Shown: positions 40,399 to 49,065, counted from the first letter of the stretch. The stretch: DNA of 64,000 bases from CAZMNF01 sp964567595 (GCA_964567595.1 CAZMNF010000005.1:1-64000), one strand, 5' to 3'. Notes: generated by a model from the letters alone, not told the origin. Numbers and translations: made by a program.

Positions 40399-42378
40399 TC
40401 AGATGTCCAGGTTCGTCGTCATGTCCGCGTTGTCCATGATGAACTGGCGCCGCGGTCCGACGTCGCTGCCCATCAAAATCGTGAAGAGCTCTTCGGCCTC
40501 GAGAGCGTCCTCGATCTGGACCTGTTTGAGCACGCGGTTCTCCGGATTGAGCGTCGTGTTCCAGAGCTCGTTCGGGTTCATCTCGCCGAGCCCCTTGAAG
40601 CGCTTCATGTCCAGCTTGCCCGTGTGCTCGGCCCGGAAGTTGGTCAGTTCCTCCTCATCGTGGAGGTGATGGAGCTGTCGCCCCTCTTTGATCTGATACA
40701 AGGGGGGCTTGGCGATGTAGATGTGCCCGCCTTCGATGAGCGGGCGGAAGTTGCGGAAGAAGAACGTCAACAACAACGTCCGGATGTGGGCGCCGTCAAC
40801 GTCGGCATCGGCCAGGATGATGATCTTGTGATAGCGGAGGTTCTCAATGTTGAAGTCTTCGCGGATGCCGGTGCCGAGCACGGTGATGATCGAGTTCAGC
40901 TCCTTGTTGTCCAGGAGCTTGTTGAGCGGGGCCTTTTCGACATTCAGCACCTTCCCCCGCAGCGGGAGAATGGCTTGGAACTCGCGACTGCGGCCCTGCT
41001 TGGCGCTGCCGCCGGCGGAATCGCCTTCGACGATGAACAGCTCGCACTGTTCGGGATCCTTCTCCGAGCAGTCCGCCAGTTTGCCCGGCAGCGACGAGGC
41101 ATTGAGCACGCCCTTGCGCCGCACCAGCTGACGGGCCTTCTTGGCCGCGATGCGGGCATGGGCCGCCTGGACCGCCTTCTCCAGAATCGGCCGCGCTACC
41201 CCGGCGTTGTTGTTCAGATACATCATCAGATGCTCGCGCGTCACGCTGAGCATCTTCTCGTGGACCTCGGGATTGCCGAGCTTGGTCTTGGTCTGTCCCT
41301 CGAACTGCGGATCGCTCAGCTTGACCGAGATGATTGCCGTCAGCCCCTCGCGGACGTCCCGGCCCTCCAGGTTATCCTCGTCCTGGGTGATGATGCGCTT
41401 TTCCCGGCCGTATTCGTTGAACGTTCGGGTTAGCGCCGACTTGAACCCCGTGAGGTGCGTGCCGCCCTCCTTGGTGTTGATGTTGTTGGCGAACGCGAAG
41501 ACGTGCTCGTCGAAGCCATGCGTGAACTGCATGGCGACTTCCATGACGAGGTCGTCCGTCTCGGCGCTGAAGTAGATCGGCTCGTCGTGGAGCGCGTCCT
41601 TGCCCTCGTTCAGTTTCTGCACGAACTCCGCAATGCCGCCGTCGAATTGGAATTCCTTGTGCGTGCCAGCGTCCTCGTTGATGAAGTTGATCTTGAGGCT
41701 CGGGTTGAGATACGCCAGCTCGCGCAGCCGCATGGAGACCCGGCTAACGTCGTACTGAATCTCCTCAAAAATCGCCTCATCGGGCTTGAAGGTGATGGTC
41801 GTTCCGCGCCCGTCGGTCGGGCCGACCGTCTCAAGATCGCCGGCCTTGAAGCCGCGGGAGAAGCGCTGGCGATAGTGAGTTCCGTCGCGCTGGACCTCGA
41901 CGAGCACGTCCTCGGACAGCGCGGTGACGACCGATACGCCGACGCCGTGCAGCCCGCCGCTGACCTGATAGCTCTTGTGATCGAACTTGCCACCCGCGTG
42001 GAGCTTGGTCATGACCAGCTCCAGCGCCGTTAGGCCCTCTTCGTGCATGTCCACAGGGATGCCACGGCCGTTGTCGCTGACCGTCACCCGATGGTCCGGA
42101 TGGATGGTGACGGTGATCTCGTCACAGTAGCCGCCGAGCGCCTCGTCGATGGCGTTGTCCAGGACCTCCCAAATCAGGTGCATCAGCCCGTCGGGGCCCG
42201 TGCCGCCGATGTACATGCCCGGACGCTTGCGGACCGCTTCCAGGTCCTTGAGGACCTGAATGCTTTCGGCGCCATAACCGTCGCCGACGGGCGTATGGGC
42301 GTCGGCACCGTTCTCAGCATGTTGGGCCTGTTCGGCGTTGCTCAACTGCTCGTCCGTGGATGGATCGTTCGTGGACAT
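40399..42378 (-). CDS. gyrB: DNA gyrase subunit B
   Basis: A 659-residue type IIA topoisomerase subunit providing the ATPase and TOPRIM parts of gyrase. Seen: Arg-Lys-Arg-Pro-Gly-Met-Tyr-Ile-Gly, Asp-Asn-Gly-Arg-Gly-Ile-Pro, Gly-Gly-Leu-His-Gly-Val-Gly, Gln-Thr-Lys-Thr-Lys-Leu-Gly-Asn, the TOPRIM Glu-Gly-Asp-Ser-Ala-Gly-Gly and Asp-Ala-Asp-Val-Asp-Gly-Ala-His-Ile-Arg. ParE cannot be excluded on length alone, but residues fit GyrB. It has a 35-residue acidic, disordered N-terminus. GGGGGTG precedes the ATG; the promoter gives a leader of about 95 nt. No gyrA in the window. Confidence 0.93.
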   Translation of the reverse strand: MSTNDPSTDEQLSNAEQAQHAENGADAHTPVGDGYGAESIQVLKDLEAVRKRPGMYIGGTGPDGLMHLIWEVLDNAIDEALGGYCDEITVTIHPDHRVTVSDNGRGIPVDMHEEGLTALELVMTKLHAGGKFDHKSYQVSGGLHGVGVSVVTALSEDVLVEVQRDGTHYRQRFSRGFKAGDLETVGPTDGRGTTITFKPDEAIFEEIQYDVSRVSMRLRELAYLNPSLKINFINEDAGTHKEFQFDGGIAEFVQKLNEGKDALHDEPIYFSAETDDLVMEVAMQFTHGFDEHVFAFANNINTKEGGTHLTGFKSALTRTFNEYGREKRIITQDEDNLEGRDVREGLTAIISVKLSDPQFEGQTKTKLGNPEVHEKMLSVTREHLMMYLNNNAGVARPILEKAVQAAHARIAAKKARQLVRRKGVLNASSLPGKLADCSEKDPEQCELFIVEGDSAGGSAKQGRSREFQAILPLRGKVLNVEKAPLNKLLDNKELNSIITVLGTGIREDFNIENLRYHKIIILADADVDGAHIRTLLLTFFFRNFRPLIEGGHIYIAKPPLYQIKEGRQLHHLHDEEELTNFRAEHTGKLDMKRFKGLGEMNPNELWNTTLNPENRVLKQVQIEDALEAEELFTILMGSDVGPRRQFIMDNADMTTNLDI

Positions 42379-42479
42379 GGCTCACCCCCGCAAGGTTCGA
42401 TCCTTCGTCGCCAACGCGTGATAAGCCGCGCTCGTAACCTGTCTGCGGCTCGGTGTTGACGGTTGCCAACAGATGGTTA

Positions 42480-42508
42480 ATTGTACCGAATTTCGCATCA
42501 GAAGGCAA
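42480..42508 (-). promoter_or_regulatory. Promoter of gyrB
   Basis: Minus strand TTGCCT (42503-42508), 17 bp, TACAAT (42480-42485); leader about 95 nt. Confidence 0.6.
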
Positions 42509-42536
42509 AAGACATACGTCCAGATCGAATCCGCGT

Positions 42537-42565
42537 TTGCCGTCGCCGCCCACCTCGCCTACGAT
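42537..42565 (+). promoter_or_regulatory. Promoter of coaX, leaderless
   Basis: TTGCCG (42537-42542), 17 bp, TACGAT (42560-42565), 8 nt before the ATG at 42574; no Shine-Dalgarno. Confidence 0.55.
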
Positions 42566-42573
42566 GAGACGCC

Positions 42574-43347
42574 ATGCTCCTTACGGTCAAAGTCGGCAAC
42601 ACGACCATCGCCGTCGGCGTGTTCCGCGGAACCGAGCTGTGCGCCGAGTGGCATGTGGCGACGCGCTACGACGCGACGCCTGACGAATTGGGCATGGCGT
42701 TCGTCCACTATTTGGATGCGCATGGAGTCGACAGGGACGCGCTGGACGACGTCATGATCAGCTCGGTGGTCCCGCCGCTCAACTGGGCCCTCTCGCTGGC
42801 CTGTCAGCGTTACCTGAAGCTGGATCCGACGTACCTGTCCGCCGATTGGAACCTGATGCCGCTCGAGGTGCGCGAGCCGGAGCGAGTCGGCTCCGACCGG
42901 CTGGCGGACTGCCTGGCGGCCTATGATCAGTACGGCGGTCCCCTTCTAGTGATCGACTTCGGCACGGCGACGACGTTCAACCTGATCGGGGAGGACGGGA
43001 CCTTTCTCGGGGGGGCCATCGGGCCGACCATGGAGCTGGCCTCCGAGACGCTGACCCGTCGCACGGCACAGCTGTTCAAGATCGAGCTGCTGCCGCCCCC
43101 GAGCGTCATCGGCAAGGACACCGCCGAGCACCTACAGTCGGGCATCGTCTTGGGCTTTCTCGACATGGTTCAGGGCATGATCCAGCGCTTCCACCGGGAA
43201 CATCCGGCGTCGTTGCGCGTGATCGCCACCGGGGGATGGGGGCGGTTCTTCGCGGCTCAGCTGGATGACATTGAACTCTACGATCCGCAACTGGCCCTCG
43301 ACGGGCTGCGCATCGCTTGGGAGCGTCAGATGGGGCGTTCGGCCTAA
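42574..43347 (+). CDS. coaX: Type III pantothenate kinase-like protein with Lys in place of the first catalytic Asp
   Basis: A 257-residue ASKHA-fold kinase that normally phosphorylates pantothenate in coenzyme A synthesis. Conserved elements: Arg-Val-Gly-Ser-Asp108-Arg, Ile-Asp128-Phe-Gly-Thr-Ala-Thr-Thr-Phe, Gly-Gly-Ala-Ile-Gly-Pro, Arg-Arg-Thr-Ala, and Ile-Ala-Thr-Gly-Gly. The N-terminal motif, usually Asp-Val-Gly-Asn-Thr with a catalytic Asp at position 6, reads Lys6-Val-Gly-Asn-Thr here. The other two acidic residues remain. Activity may be altered or lost, or the protein may have another role such as a transcription partner. Leaderless promoter and divergent orientation to gyrB. Confidence 0.85.
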   Translation: MLLTVKVGNTTIAVGVFRGTELCAEWHVATRYDATPDELGMAFVHYLDAHGVDRDALDDVMISSVVPPLNWALSLACQRYLKLDPTYLSADWNLMPLEVREPERVGSDRLADCLAAYDQYGGPLLVIDFGTATTFNLIGEDGTFLGGAIGPTMELASETLTRRTAQLFKIELLPPPSVIGKDTAEHLQSGIVLGFLDMVQGMIQRFHREHPASLRVIATGGWGRFFAAQLDDIELYDPQLALDGLRIAWERQMGRSA

Positions 43348-43688
43348 CGCCGCCGGACGTGCAAGCGACGCTTGGCCCGCTCGTAGGTCCGAGCCCGACA
43401 TGCCCGCGGCGTCCACGTCGTCCCGACGCCCGTCCACACCTCGCAGTCCACGATGCGCTCGAGCTTATCCGGCGGAATGCGGGGCTCGTCGACGATCGTC
43501 CCGTTGCCGTCGAGCATCTCGACGGGAATGCCGTCGGCGATCTTCACATACAGGAGCCGGATCCGGCTGCCCTTGGTCCGTTGGATGCGAATCCGTCGGT
43601 ATTGGACCTCGGCAATTTCGTCGACGACGTCGGCCCGACGAACGTCCCGGAAGGGCAGCTCACGCATGCGGAGTCCACGGCGGCCCAT
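43344..43688 (-). CDS. Hypothetical basic protein
   Basis: A 114-residue Arg-rich protein with mixed beta-strand pattern (Ile-Arg-Leu-Leu-Tyr-Val-Lys-Ile) in the middle and two Cys in the C-terminal half (Val-Asp-Cys-Glu-Val-Trp, Arg-Ala-Cys-Arg). No recognised family; the net positive charge and an Arg-rich C-terminal tail would suit nucleic-acid binding, which is only a suggestion. Support for it being real: the reading frame fits exactly between coaX (4-nt overlap) and a promoter 8 nt upstream of its ATG. Confidence 0.5.
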   Translation of the reverse strand: MGRRGLRMRELPFRDVRRADVVDEIAEVQYRRIRIQRTKGSRIRLLYVKIADGIPVEMLDGNGTIVDEPRIPPDKLERIVDCEVWTGVGTTWTPRACRARTYERAKRRLHVRRR

Positions 43689-43696
43689 TACGTCTC

Positions 43697-43725
43697 ATGA
43701 AACCCGATAGGCCCCCTGAGGTCAA
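43697..43725 (-). promoter_or_regulatory. Possible leaderless promoter of the basic hypothetical gene
   Basis: Minus strand TTGACC (43720-43725), 17 bp, TTTCAT (43697-43702), 8 nt before the ATG at 43688. The -10 is weak. Confidence 0.4.
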
Positions 43726-43786
43726 TATCAGTCGTCCCTGGCGGGCCCATACGCCCCAAAGCGCGCAACGACAGGCGATAGTGGCT

Positions 43787-43815
43787 TTGCTTCGGCGCCC
43801 CCTGTCTGCTACCGT
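43787..43815 (+). promoter_or_regulatory. Promoter of tatA
   Basis: TTGCTT (43787-43792), 17 bp, TACCGT (43810-43815), 26 nt before the ATG; leader includes a GGAGGG site. Confidence 0.45.
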
Positions 43816-43841
43816 AGGGATCATAGATTGGAGGGACCACC

Positions 43842-44153
43842 ATGCTCGGAGGCATTGGCGCACCGGAACTGATTGTGATCTTCGCCATCGTGCTGCTGCT
43901 CTTCGGCGGCAAGAAGCTGCCGGAAGTGGCCAAGTCCATGGGCAGTGCGATGCGGGCTTTCCGCGACGAAGCCAACTCGCTCAAGCGCGAGATCGACCTG
44001 GAAGCCGAGTCGGAAACGTCGGGCTCGTCGTCGCAGGGCACGCAGGCGTCGGCGGCCGACGCAAACGATTCGGAAACGGACAGCGAGACGACTCAGCCAA
44101 CGTCGGAGACATCGACGACCGAGACAGAGGACGACAAGTCCCCATACAGCTGA
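43842..44153 (+). CDS. tatA: Twin-arginine translocase subunit TatA/E
   Basis: A 103-residue pore-forming component of the Tat pathway that exports folded proteins. The N-terminal helix with Pro-Glu-Leu, the hinge Phe-Gly-Gly-Lys-Lys-Leu-Pro, and the amphipathic helix are standard. The C-terminal tail of about 55 residues is Ser/Thr/Glu/Asp-rich and acidic. TatC is not in the window. A candidate client nearby is the molybdopterin enzyme at 17.4-19.0 kb with its internal twin-arginine motif. GGAGGG precedes the ATG. Confidence 0.95.
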   Translation: MLGGIGAPELIVIFAIVLLLFGGKKLPEVAKSMGSAMRAFRDEANSLKREIDLEAESETSGSSSQGTQASAADANDSETDSETTQPTSETSTTETEDDKSPYS

Positions 44154-44165
44154 GCGGGCGATACT

Positions 44166-45293
44166 GTGAACCTTCTCGAATACCAAGGCAAGGAACTGTT
44201 TGAACGAGCCGGGCTGCCGGTTCCCGACAGCGAACTGGCCGATTCTGCCAGCGACGCCCGGGCCGCCGCGGAACGGCTCGGCCCACCCGTCGTTGTCAAA
44301 GCCCAAGTGGCCACGGGCGGCCGTGGCAAGGCCGGAGGTGTCAAGGTTGCCAAGTCGGCTGAGGAGGCCGAGTCGGCGGCCCACGAGCTGCTGGAGATGA
44401 CCATCCAAGGCGAGCCGGTCAAACGGCTCATGGTTGCGGACGCCGTTGACATCGCCAACGAGTATTACCTGGGCATCACGCTGGATCGGGCGAAGCGATC
44501 GCCCGTGCTGATCTTCTCCACCCAAGGCGGCGTGGACATCGAGGAGGTTGCCGAGACCTCGCCGGACGAGATTCATCGCGTCCATGTGTCTCCCTTGGAG
44601 GGCCTACAGGCTTATCAGTTGCGCAAGGTCTTCTTCGAGGCCCAGGTCCCGACGGAGCAGTTGAAGGAGCTCGTCAAGACGGCCCAGGCGCTCTACCGGG
44701 CGTTTGAGGCCTATCGGGCCCAGCTCGTGGAGATCAACCCGCTGGTCGTCCTGACCGACGGGTCGCTGTCGGCCATCGATTCCAAATTCATCCTCGACGA
44801 CAGCGATCTGCCGGACGACGTGCCGGAGGGCCACGGCGAGGGCGTCGACCCGCTGGAACAGCAAGCCAATGACGCCGGGCTCCAGTACGTCAAACTCGAC
44901 GGCCACGTCGGGATTATCGGCAACGGTGCCGGCCTCGTGATGTCCACGCTCGACGTCGTCCAGCTCAAGGGCGGCGCGCCCGCCAACTTCCTCGACATCG
45001 GCGGCGGCGCCTCGGCCGAGCAGATGGAGACCGCGCTCCGTCTGGTGCTGAGCGACGGCGAGGTCACGGGCGTGTTGATCAACATCTTCGGCGGCATCAC
45101 GCGCTGCGATCTCGTCGCGCAGGGCATCGCGCAGGCGGCCGAATCCCTCGACATCCAAGTGCCCGTCGTCGTGCGGCTTGTCGGCACGAACGAGGCCGAG
45201 GGCCGCGAGATCTTGGAGAGCGTCGAGGGGCTGCATGCCGTATCCGCCATGGAGGCCGGTGCGGAGCAGATCGCCGAGCTGACCCGTTCCTGA
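44166..45293 (+). CDS. sucC: Succinyl-CoA synthetase beta subunit (ADP-forming)
   Basis: A 375-residue ATP-grasp protein of the citric acid cycle. It begins Asn-Leu-Leu-Glu-Tyr-Gln-Gly-Lys-Glu-Leu-Phe, the family start, and contains Thr-Gly-Gly-Arg-Gly-Lys-Ala-Gly-Gly-Val, Glu-Ile-Asn-Pro-Leu, Asn-Gly-Ala-Gly-Leu, and Phe-Gly-Gly-Ile-Thr-Arg-Cys-Asp. The start is GTG at 44166, 12 nt after tatA; no clear ribosome site. The usual partner sucD does not follow; a secreted protease does. Confidence 0.95.
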   Translation: MNLLEYQGKELFERAGLPVPDSELADSASDARAAAERLGPPVVVKAQVATGGRGKAGGVKVAKSAEEAESAAHELLEMTIQGEPVKRLMVADAVDIANEYYLGITLDRAKRSPVLIFSTQGGVDIEEVAETSPDEIHRVHVSPLEGLQAYQLRKVFFEAQVPTEQLKELVKTAQALYRAFEAYRAQLVEINPLVVLTDGSLSAIDSKFILDDSDLPDDVPEGHGEGVDPLEQQANDAGLQYVKLDGHVGIIGNGAGLVMSTLDVVQLKGGAPANFLDIGGGASAEQMETALRLVLSDGEVTGVLINIFGGITRCDLVAQGIAQAAESLDIQVPVVVRLVGTNEAEGREILESVEGLHAVSAMEAGAEQIAELTRS

Positions 45294-45352
45294 TCCGTTG
45301 CTGAGCCGGGCGTGCACAACCGACGGCTGGACGGTATCGTAAATCCAATCTG

Positions 45353-45358
45353 TACAAA
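45353..45358 (+). promoter_or_regulatory. Possible -10 box before the S55 protease gene
   Basis: TACAAA, with a weak -35-like TGGACG 19 bp upstream. The ATG at 45374 has a GGGAG site 6 nt away. Confidence 0.3.
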
Positions 45359-45373
45359 GCGAGGGAGCATCCG

Positions 45374-47434
45374 ATGAGCATTGCCCGTACGGTCGCGTTC
45401 AGCGCGCTGGTGTTGGCGCTCGGCGTTATGACCTGGTCGGCGAGCGGCCAAGACTCGTCGCCGTCGTTCCTGTTCATGGACGAGCTCGAGGCCGGCATGG
45501 AAGGGATCGGGAAGACGACGGTCCGCGGCAACGAGATGGCGACGTTCAACGTCGAAGTCGTCGGGACGGTGGACAATCCGGGCGACACCAACGACTACAT
45601 CATGGTCCGATCCCACGGCGAGGCGATTGAGGCGGCCGGCGGCTACGCACAGGGCATGAGCGGCAGCCCCATCTACATCGACGACAAGCTGATTGGCGCA
45701 TTCTACGGCGCGTTTGCGTTCAACGACAGCGCCGATCCGATCGGGTTTGTCCGGCCGATCGAGACGATGCTGCCCCTCGCCGAAAGCGTCGCCCAACAAG
45801 CCGCCGACGAGGACGAGCAGCAGGGCATGTTCGACCCGCAGACCCCGGCTCATCCGGCCCTGGCCAGTGCGCTCTCCGAAGCCCTGCCCAATGACATCGA
45901 CGAGGTCCAATACGCGTCCACGTCTCCCTCGCTGGCCGAACGACAAGCCCACCCGGAGACCGCTTACGCCGTTCCCATGAGCACGTCGCTGTGGGTCGGC
46001 GGATTGAGCGGCCGGGCGCTCGAGGCCCTCAAGTCCGGCGTGTCATCTGAGGCCTTGGCCACGGGTGGACACGGGCTCCCAAACCTCGGTGGGGCCGTCA
46101 CCGATCGACTGCGTGACACCTTGACCACGGGCGTGCAAGACCGATTTGATAAGCGCGTGCTGCCCATGGCGTCCGCGCAAGAGGGCGCCGAATCGGAGAA
46201 CGGATTTGCCGAGCTGGAGGCCGGTCGCCCCATGTCGGCACAGCTCGCCCAGGGCGACGTCTCCTTCGGCAGCGTCTGCACGACGAGCTACGTCGACCCA
46301 GCGTCCAGCGTCCTGCTCGCGTGCGGGCACCAGATCTTCATGACCGGCGAGTCGAGCATGTTCCTGAGCAAGGCGCGCGTCGTGGACACGGTCAATAGCG
46401 CCCAAATTTCCTTCGTATTGCCGCAGGTGAGCCGAGAGACCATCCACGGCACCGTTCGTCAAGATCGCACGCAGGCCATCGGCGCCTCGCTCGGCGACGA
46501 GCCCCGCTCCATCGATCTGAACGCCAAGGTCGTCGACAGAACCCGGAGCAAGGAGCGCGAATTCCAAGTCCGCATGGCCGAAAGCGGCAACTTGCTGGGA
46601 TCGCTCGTCTACTCCAGCCTGTTGCAGGCCGTGGACGAGACCATCAATCGCATCGGTCAGGGAACCATGCGCATCAGCTATTCGATCGACGGCGAGAATT
46701 TGCCCCAGTCCCTGGAGCGGAACGACGTGTTCGCCAGCCAGAGCGACGTCGCCGTCCAAGGCCCCCTCCAAGTGGCCCAAGCGGTTCTGCTGCTCAAGCA
46801 GAACGAGTTCCAGGAACCGAAGGTTTCCAACGTGGACGTCGAGATCGAGGTCAAGGAGCCGCTGCAACAGTTCCGGGTCGTGGAGATCAGCACGGGCAAT
46901 GAGAGCTACCAACCCGGCGACACGATCCAGTACACGGCCACGCTGCGGGCGTTCCGCGGCGAGGAGCAAACCGTTGAGGGCGAGGTCGAGCTGCCGGACG
47001 ACGTCCGACCGCGCCAGGTGACATTGAGGATCTCCGGCGGCGCGCAGCAGCAACAGCAATCGAACAACAGCGGGTCGGAGACGCCGCAATTTTCCGATCT
47101 GGAAGGGCTCATCAGAGCCGTCGAAGACTCAGAGACGAACGATCAGCTCACGGTCGAGTTGCTCGGCTTGCCCAACTCGCCAACCAACGGGGACGCCGAC
47201 GAGCGCCAGACCGCCTCAGCTTCCTTCGGCGACGTCAAACGGCTCGGCAACGGCATCGTCACGGGCGAGGACCGGACGTCGCTCAAAATCAACCGGGCGA
47301 GCGACGACGGCGATCGGGGCGAGTCCGAGGCCGGCGAGGACTCGGACGACTCAACCGACGACCCCGACACTGACGATGAAGAGTCTTCGGACGACGAGGC
47401 CGACGATGGCTGTTCGTCGAACTACTACTGCTAA
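45374..47434 (+). CDS. Secreted SpoIVB-type (peptidase S55) serine protease-like protein with acidic tail
   Basis: A 686-residue exported protein. Signal segment at about 6-25 (ending Ala-Ser-Gly-Gln), then the conserved start Met-Asp-Glu-Leu-x-x-Gly-Met-x-Gly-Ile-Gly-Lys-Thr and the S55 active-site motif Gly-Met-Ser-Gly-Ser-Pro (94-99). A Cys-Gly-His-Gln element follows near 312, where SpoIVB has its catalytic His before the Ser; the order is reversed here. A beta-rich second half leads to a highly acidic 45-residue C-terminus ending Cys-Ser-Ser-Asn-Tyr-Tyr-Cys. This is not a sporulation gene in context; the role is probably in envelope proteolysis or adhesion. GGGAG lies 6 nt before the ATG. 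Confidence 0.85.
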   Translation: MSIARTVAFSALVLALGVMTWSASGQDSSPSFLFMDELEAGMEGIGKTTVRGNEMATFNVEVVGTVDNPGDTNDYIMVRSHGEAIEAAGGYAQGMSGSPIYIDDKLIGAFYGAFAFNDSADPIGFVRPIETMLPLAESVAQQAADEDEQQGMFDPQTPAHPALASALSEALPNDIDEVQYASTSPSLAERQAHPETAYAVPMSTSLWVGGLSGRALEALKSGVSSEALATGGHGLPNLGGAVTDRLRDTLTTGVQDRFDKRVLPMASAQEGAESENGFAELEAGRPMSAQLAQGDVSFGSVCTTSYVDPASSVLLACGHQIFMTGESSMFLSKARVVDTVNSAQISFVLPQVSRETIHGTVRQDRTQAIGASLGDEPRSIDLNAKVVDRTRSKEREFQVRMAESGNLLGSLVYSSLLQAVDETINRIGQGTMRISYSIDGENLPQSLERNDVFASQSDVAVQGPLQVAQAVLLLKQNEFQEPKVSNVDVEIEVKEPLQQFRVVEISTGNESYQPGDTIQYTATLRAFRGEEQTVEGEVELPDDVRPRQVTLRISGGAQQQQQSNNSGSETPQFSDLEGLIRAVEDSETNDQLTVELLGLPNSPTNGDADERQTASASFGDVKRLGNGIVTGEDRTSLKINRASDDGDRGESEAGEDSDDSTDDPDTDDEESSDDEADDGCSSNYYC

Positions 47435-47449
47435 CCGTCGACTGACGAC

Positions 47450-48841
47450 ATGCGATCAATCGGGTGGGTCGCCGAGGTCCTGGATGCCCCGATCCATTTT
47501 CCAAATCGGGCGCAACCCCTGACCGGCGCTTCCATCGACAGTCGGGCGATCCAGCCCGGCCAGCTGTTCGTCGCGCTCCCGGGCGAGCGCACGGACGGCC
47601 ATCGGTTTCTGGAGGACGCGTTCCGCCGAGGGGCGGGCGGCGCGATCGTTCGCAACCTCCCCACGGGCGGTCGGGAACACCTGACCAACTGCATCCAAGT
47701 CCCCCACCCACTCGAAGCTCTCCAGGAGCTGGCCGCCCAGCGCCGGGCTGAGTTGTCCATCCCGATCCTCGGGATCACCGGCAGCGCCGGCAAGACGACG
47801 ACGAAGGAATTGATCCATGCCGTCCTCAGCGAGCAGTATCGCGCGTATCGCGCCCCGGGCAACTTCAACACCGAGATCGGGCTTCCGCTGGCGCTGCTCA
47901 ACATGCCGGACGATATTGACGTCGCTGTCGTCGAGATGGGCCTACAGCGCCCGGGCGACATCCGAGAGCTTGCCGACATTGGCCGGCCCACTCACGGCGT
48001 GTTGACAAGCATCGGCGACGCGCACATCGGCCATTTCCGCGATCAAGCTGAGCTGGCTCGCGAAAAGTGGACGCTCATGGCGGCCGTGCCCGCGGAGGGA
48101 ACGGCGGTGCTCAACGTCGACACGCCCTTCGCCGCCGAATGGAGTCAGCATCTGGCCTGCGAGACGTGGACGCTCGGCCTCGAGCGCGCGGACGTCGACA
48201 CGGGCGCCATCGACATCAACGACAGGCGGCTCGACGGCTTGGCCCTGGACGCGTCGGTCAAGGGCCGAGCGGTTCCGCTCGAGACCCAACTGCTCGGTCG
48301 TCAGAACGCGTACGCCGTGCTGGCAGCACTCGCGACGGGCCGAAGCTTTGAGGTCCCCATCGAGGCCATCCAGCGGGCAATCGCGTCATTCTCCCCCATA
48401 CCGCACCGCATGGAACTTAAGCGAGCGCCTCGGCACGGCCTCATCGTGGACGACACCTACAACGCCAGTCCGACCGCCGTCCGCGCGGCGCTACGGACGC
48501 TGGCTCGCCTCGAGGAGGACATCCCAAAGCTCGCCATTCTTGGCGACATGCGGGAGCTGGGCGAGCGGGCCGACGCCGAGCACGCATCGCTGGCAGATGA
48601 CCTCACCGCGCTCGGCATCGACACGGTCCTGACGATCGGCAACCGCGCCAAGCGCATCACGGATCGTTTGCGCCAGCGGCACGGATGGTCGACGGATCGT
48701 GCGAGCCATGCAGCCGACGTTGAGGATTTGGAGCGCCAGCTGGCCAAGCGTACGCGCGAAGACGACACGCTGATCCTCGTGAAAGGCTCTCGTGCCATGG
48801 AATTGGACGGGTTCGTCGATCGCCTGGTGACGCGGACTTGA
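47450..48841 (+). CDS. murF: UDP-N-acetylmuramoyl-tripeptide--D-alanyl-D-alanine ligase
   Basis: A 463-residue Mur ligase that adds D-Ala-D-Ala to the peptidoglycan precursor. Present: Gly-Ser-Ala-Gly-Lys-Thr-Thr-Thr-Lys-Glu, Asn-Phe-Asn-Thr-Glu-Ile-Gly-Leu-Pro, Glu-Met-Gly, and the MurF-specific Asp-Asp-Thr-Tyr-Asn-Ala-Ser-Pro. It lies 15 nt after the S55 gene, outside the main dcw cluster, and has no clear Shine-Dalgarno. Followed by a 224-bp gap. Confidence 0.96.
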   Translation: MRSIGWVAEVLDAPIHFPNRAQPLTGASIDSRAIQPGQLFVALPGERTDGHRFLEDAFRRGAGGAIVRNLPTGGREHLTNCIQVPHPLEALQELAAQRRAELSIPILGITGSAGKTTTKELIHAVLSEQYRAYRAPGNFNTEIGLPLALLNMPDDIDVAVVEMGLQRPGDIRELADIGRPTHGVLTSIGDAHIGHFRDQAELAREKWTLMAAVPAEGTAVLNVDTPFAAEWSQHLACETWTLGLERADVDTGAIDINDRRLDGLALDASVKGRAVPLETQLLGRQNAYAVLAALATGRSFEVPIEAIQRAIASFSPIPHRMELKRAPRHGLIVDDTYNASPTAVRAALRTLARLEEDIPKLAILGDMRELGERADAEHASLADDLTALGIDTVLTIGNRAKRITDRLRQRHGWSTDRASHAADVEDLERQLAKRTREDDTLILVKGSRAMELDGFVDRLVTRT

Positions 48842-49028
48842 GCGCCGGAACCCTCTCAGCAGGGATGAGAGCGTTCTCGACCGGTGCCGTCCAACGCGAC
48901 GAAGCCAACCCATAAACCGCTCCAGAAGCGCCCGTTTAGGCGTCGACGTGCAGTGGCCTTAGCGGGTCGGATGATCCATGAGACGCGGTCGCCCGAAAGC
49001 ACCCGGGATCCAACGATCCCCTCTGTCT
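48842..49028. other. Intergenic gap between murF and lspA
   Basis: No gene seen. A 6-bp hairpin, CTCTCA (48853-48858) with TGAGAG (48866-48871), stands 12 nt after the murF stop without a T-run and may help end transcription. The lspA promoter begins at 49029. Confidence 0.4.
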
Positions 49029-49057
49029 TTGCGTTGTTTGCGCAAATCGGTTATATA
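49029..49057 (+). promoter_or_regulatory. Promoter of lspA, leaderless
   Basis: TTGCGT (49029-49034), 17 bp, TATATA (49052-49057), 8 nt before the ATG at 49066; no Shine-Dalgarno. Confidence 0.6.
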
Positions 49058-49065
49058 CGAGGCAT

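Noticed and set aside
45374..47434. Sporulation gene spoIVB and hence an endospore former
   Set aside because: Only the S55 domain is shared. No PDZ, no sporulation neighbours, and many diderms have such secreted proteins.
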